Source: UBA4421 sp028228615
GTDB taxonomy: Bacteria > Pseudomonadota > Gammaproteobacteria > Pseudomonadales > Azotimanducaceae
DNA: 64,000 nt
Reading direction: 5' to 3'
Assembly (NCBI GenBank): GCA_028228615.1
Contig: JAOJBS010000007.1
Coordinates: forward strand, 43,282 to 107,281
Part shown: positions 61,904 through 64,000 of the stretch, piece after piece
Position numbering within the stretch: position 1 is the stretch's first letter
Layout of the letters: the number at the start of each line of letters is the position of its first letter
Program-made: the position numbers and the translations under genes
The notes under the pieces: generated by a model
What the model saw: the letters and a program-made list of their open reading frames with translations, nothing else
Databases searched by the model: none
Told to the model about the DNA's origin: nothing

Positions 61904-63184
61904 TTGAGTCAACGACGGTTCAATTTCAGCCCAGAAATACAGCGCAGTTTTACCTACGAAAAGCTCAGTGAATTTACCTTGCCCGGCGCTTTGGTGCTGC
62001 TGGAAGGTGGCGTTGTGGGCGTTATTGCCGCCAAGGTCTACGATGTAGAACCTTTCACTTTAGCTTTAATCAGTGCTGCGCCAATGTTTGCTAACTTATC
62101 TAGTTTGCTTTGGAGCAAATTGGCCAGCGGTAAGCGCAAAGTGCCAACCATGACGGTGATTCAAATTGTTGTCATGCTCTGCGTGTTAGCCGTAGCGGTG
62201 GCACCTATTAATGAGATGGGCGCCTTTATCTTGGTTGGCTGCATGATTTTTTCGCGGCTTTGCGTTGCAGGGCTAACGACTTTGCGCAGTGTGGTCTGGA
62301 GCCTCAATTATGCGCGCCACAATCGAGCCAAAGCCACTAGCCAAATCCAAATGATCAACAGCCTCGTCACGGTGGCTATTTCTTCTATCATTGGCCCCTT
62401 TCTTGACGCATTCCCGACCAGTCTTGGTTTGCTTTACGGCAGTGGCGCGGTGCTCGGCATTGTCGGCATATTCCTCTTTAGTCGGGTTAACGTTCAAGGT
62501 GAAGCCGAGCATTTGTTGGAAGAAAAACGCCAGCGAGCCAAAGAGGAAAAACGCCTAGGCTTCATTCAAATATTAAAGCAAGACAAACGGTTTGCCCGCT
62601 ACCAGCTCTCTATGTTTGGTGCCGGGTTTGGCAATATGCTCATGGAGGCGCCGTTAATTTTCTTAATCACTCGAGAAATGCAGGCCTCTTACACAACGTC
62701 ACTCATGATCGTTATGGTGATTCCCATGGTTATGAGCTTGGTATCGCTGCCCTTGTGGGCCATCTATTTAGATCGAGTTCACGTAGCCCAATTTCGGGCA
62801 AGGCAAAGTGTGCTCTGGGTTGTAGCACAATTGTTTACTTTTGTTGGCGCTATTCTTGGGTCTATTACTTGGCTTTATGTGGGGCGCTTTATTATGGGTA
62901 TTACGAGAGGCGGAGGCACCCTTGCCTGGCAGCTTGGACACAATGACTTTGCACCGGCTAATCAACTGTCCCAGTACATGGGGGTGCACGTAACCCTTAC
63001 GGGTTTGCGAGGCGCCACCGCGCCTTTCATAGGCATCTTTTTGTACACCGGCTGGGAAGGTTTTGGATGGTCCGGCATTGGGCCATGGATTTTTGCCTTA
63101 GCTGCTGCGGTCAGCGGGCTCGCTGGGTGGGGGTTTAATCGTCTTTATCAGTCTATGAAACAAGACGGTTCGCTGGGTATTTAG
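61904..63184 (+). CDS. MFS transporter downstream of the hydroxyacid dehydrogenase
   Basis: 426 residues, about 12 spans, with a long basic central loop (EEKRQRAKEEKRLGF). Loop motifs are weak (WSKLASGKRKVPTM and LDRVHVAQFRARQ). The GRFIMGITRGGGTLAWQLGH segment late in the protein is distinctive. The start is TTG 61904 and it is probably co-transcribed with the dehydrogenase. Substrate unknown. Confidence 0.82.
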   Translation: MSQRRFNFSPEIQRSFTYEKLSEFTLPGALVLLEGGVVGVIAAKVYDVEPFTLALISAAPMFANLSSLLWSKLASGKRKVPTMTVIQIVVMLCVLAVAVAPINEMGAFILVGCMIFSRLCVAGLTTLRSVVWSLNYARHNRAKATSQIQMINSLVTVAISSIIGPFLDAFPTSLGLLYGSGAVLGIVGIFLFSRVNVQGEAEHLLEEKRQRAKEEKRLGFIQILKQDKRFARYQLSMFGAGFGNMLMEAPLIFLITREMQASYTTSLMIVMVIPMVMSLVSLPLWAIYLDRVHVAQFRARQSVLWVVAQLFTFVGAILGSITWLYVGRFIMGITRGGGTLAWQLGHNDFAPANQLSQYMGVHVTLTGLRGATAPFIGIFLYTGWEGFGWSGIGPWIFALAAAVSGLAGWGFNRLYQSMKQDGSLGI

Positions 63185-63288
63185 CACACACTTGGGTACT
63201 CACTGGGGCGGCTGCGCGGCTTTTGTTCCATAAGTTCAGCCTTAAGCGCCCTCTTCGATAAAGTTGATGAGCAAAAAAGAGCGCCCAC

Positions 63289-63317
63289 AAAAAAGCCGAG
63301 ACAAGCTCGGCTTTTTT
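63289..63317. terminator. Bidirectional Rho-independent terminator
   Basis: Six A, GCCGAG, loop, CTCGGC, six T, between the convergent MFS gene and the DUF6152-type gene. It should stop transcripts from both sides. Confidence 0.9.
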
Positions 63318-63334
63318 ATCAATGGGCGTCAAAT

Positions 63335-63772
63335 TTAACGCTCGCTGGCGTCTCTTCCGTCCTTCGGTGCACCTGTGCCCGACGAACCCATAAAGACTTT
63401 TCTGCCATCTTCCAAGGTCACGTCACGGCCATTTGCTCGCTTGGACCGATCCTTAGACTGATAACCGTCAACAACAATAAATGTGCCAGGCACCAAGGAC
63501 CGCTTGTTCAGCCCTCGGCGCAGCAAAGTATTCGGTGTGCCGCCCTCAACCATCCAAACCTCTTTGTCGCCGGCTTCCGTAGTGTGCTCCATGTGGATCC
63601 AAGCGTGAGGGTTAACCCATTCAACTTTAACCACGGGACCTCTAAGAATGAGTGGTCGATTGGGGTCGAATTCCGCACCAAATGCATGGTGTGCGCCCAC
63701 CTGAACTGAACCAAGCAACAGTGATGCACTGCCCAGTGCGACGATTGCGCCGAGTAAACGATTAATTTTCAT
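63335..63772 (-). CDS. Exported DUF6152-type protein
   Basis: 145 residues with signal peptide (LLGAIVALGSASLLLGSVQVGA) followed by HHAFGAEFDPNRPLILRG and VKVEWVNPHAWIHME. I recall this as the DUF6152 family signature, a small periplasmic beta-rich protein of unknown role. The C-terminal tail is charged and Gly-rich. AGGAAGAGAG precedes ATG 63772. Confidence 0.82.
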   Translation of the reverse strand: MKINRLLGAIVALGSASLLLGSVQVGAHHAFGAEFDPNRPLILRGPVVKVEWVNPHAWIHMEHTTEAGDKEVWMVEGGTPNTLLRRGLNKRSLVPGTFIVVDGYQSKDRSKRANGRDVTLEDGRKVFMGSSGTGAPKDGRDASER

Positions 63773-64000
63773 GGTTTTGCTCTCTTCCTCTTTTATCGGT
63801 CAATGTTATCAACACAATGATTAGATCTAAGTTTGTATCTAGTTTGGTAGATCTGCTGAATCTAGATGCGAATATTGTCCTAAAACTTGTTCTTTAAACT
63901 TATTCTTTCAGTTGAAAATGCCCTGAGGCTTCACTCAAAGGTCAATGTATAAGTGTTCCGCCCTCAGTTCAAATACTAAATAACTGCGCTCAGGATAGTA
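63773..64000. other. Upstream region at the right edge
   Basis: 228 bases before the DUF6152-type gene, AT-rich, with its promoter presumably inside. No gene or repeat seen. Confidence 0.5.

Overview
The window looks like a chromosomal stretch of a free-living, aerobic, probably marine gammaproteobacterium. This is inferred from gene content and is not proven. The pointers are a Klebsiella-type type II secretion operon, oxygen-dependent HemF, ETF with FadE-like acyl-CoA dehydrogenases, the long PyrB form without PyrI, a TctCBA carboxylate transporter, and a two-component pair of the 'proteobacterial dedicated sortase' type, known mostly from marine species. Base composition is near balanced by eye and fairly even. 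I saw no insertion sequence, integrase, phage gene, tRNA, rRNA or CRISPR array, so this reads as core and flexible chromosome rather than a recent island.

Layout. 1-2.7 kb: 3' end of etfB, etfA, and pyrB on the opposite strand. 2.9-10.7 kb: type II secretion genes gspE-F-G-H-I-J-K-L-M in one direction, without gspC, gspD or gspN. 11.1-17.6 kb: a small-molecule cluster with a histamine-methyltransferase-like enzyme, divergent from a second methyltransferase, a PhyH-type Fe(II)/2-oxoglutarate dioxygenase, an MFS carrier, a histidine-betaine synthase (EgtD) and an SDR. No sulfur-inserting ergothioneine genes are present; this is the best candidate here for an undescribed pathway. 18.1-25.9 kb: a signalling block with a single-domain response regulator, a hybrid kinase with two receivers, two serine hydrolases of the beta-lactamase fold, and a protein joining an H-box region, a receiver and an adenylate cyclase.

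26.3-30.4 kb: two acyl-CoA dehydrogenases (likely electron donors to the ETF at the left edge) and hemF. 30.4-35.0 kb: a BON lipoprotein, an SMP-30-type lactonase, TctC-TctB-TctA and a lone ExbD-like protein. 35.2-39.0 kb: threonine aldolase, a CNT nucleoside transporter, a phosphopantetheinyl transferase and a chloramphenicol-phosphotransferase-like kinase. 39.0-44.0 kb: a beta-propeller-like membrane-anchored protein, then an NAD-flavoured group of sirtuin, AraC regulator, APH-like kinase, NadR-type nucleoside kinase and PnuC. 44.2-47.6 kb: a small unknown protein and a PdsR/PdsS-like two-component pair with no sortase beside it. 47.7-54.4 kb: a metallo-beta-lactamase-fold hydrolase, a Ser/Thr kinase preceded by a MORN-repeat protein, a TauE permease and pyruvate kinase. 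54.4-60.6 kb: a DNA-repair group with a nuclease-DinG-like helicase fusion overlapping a FAN1-like VRR-NUC nuclease, and RmuC. 60.8-63.8 kb: a D-2-hydroxyacid dehydrogenase with an MFS carrier, and a DUF6152-type exported protein.

Several genes use TTG or GTG starts, and two candidates (17605 and the sirtuin at 40179) have a good Shine-Dalgarno in front of a non-standard codon. Motif residue numbers were counted from the translations. Family assignments come from recognised motifs, not from searches.
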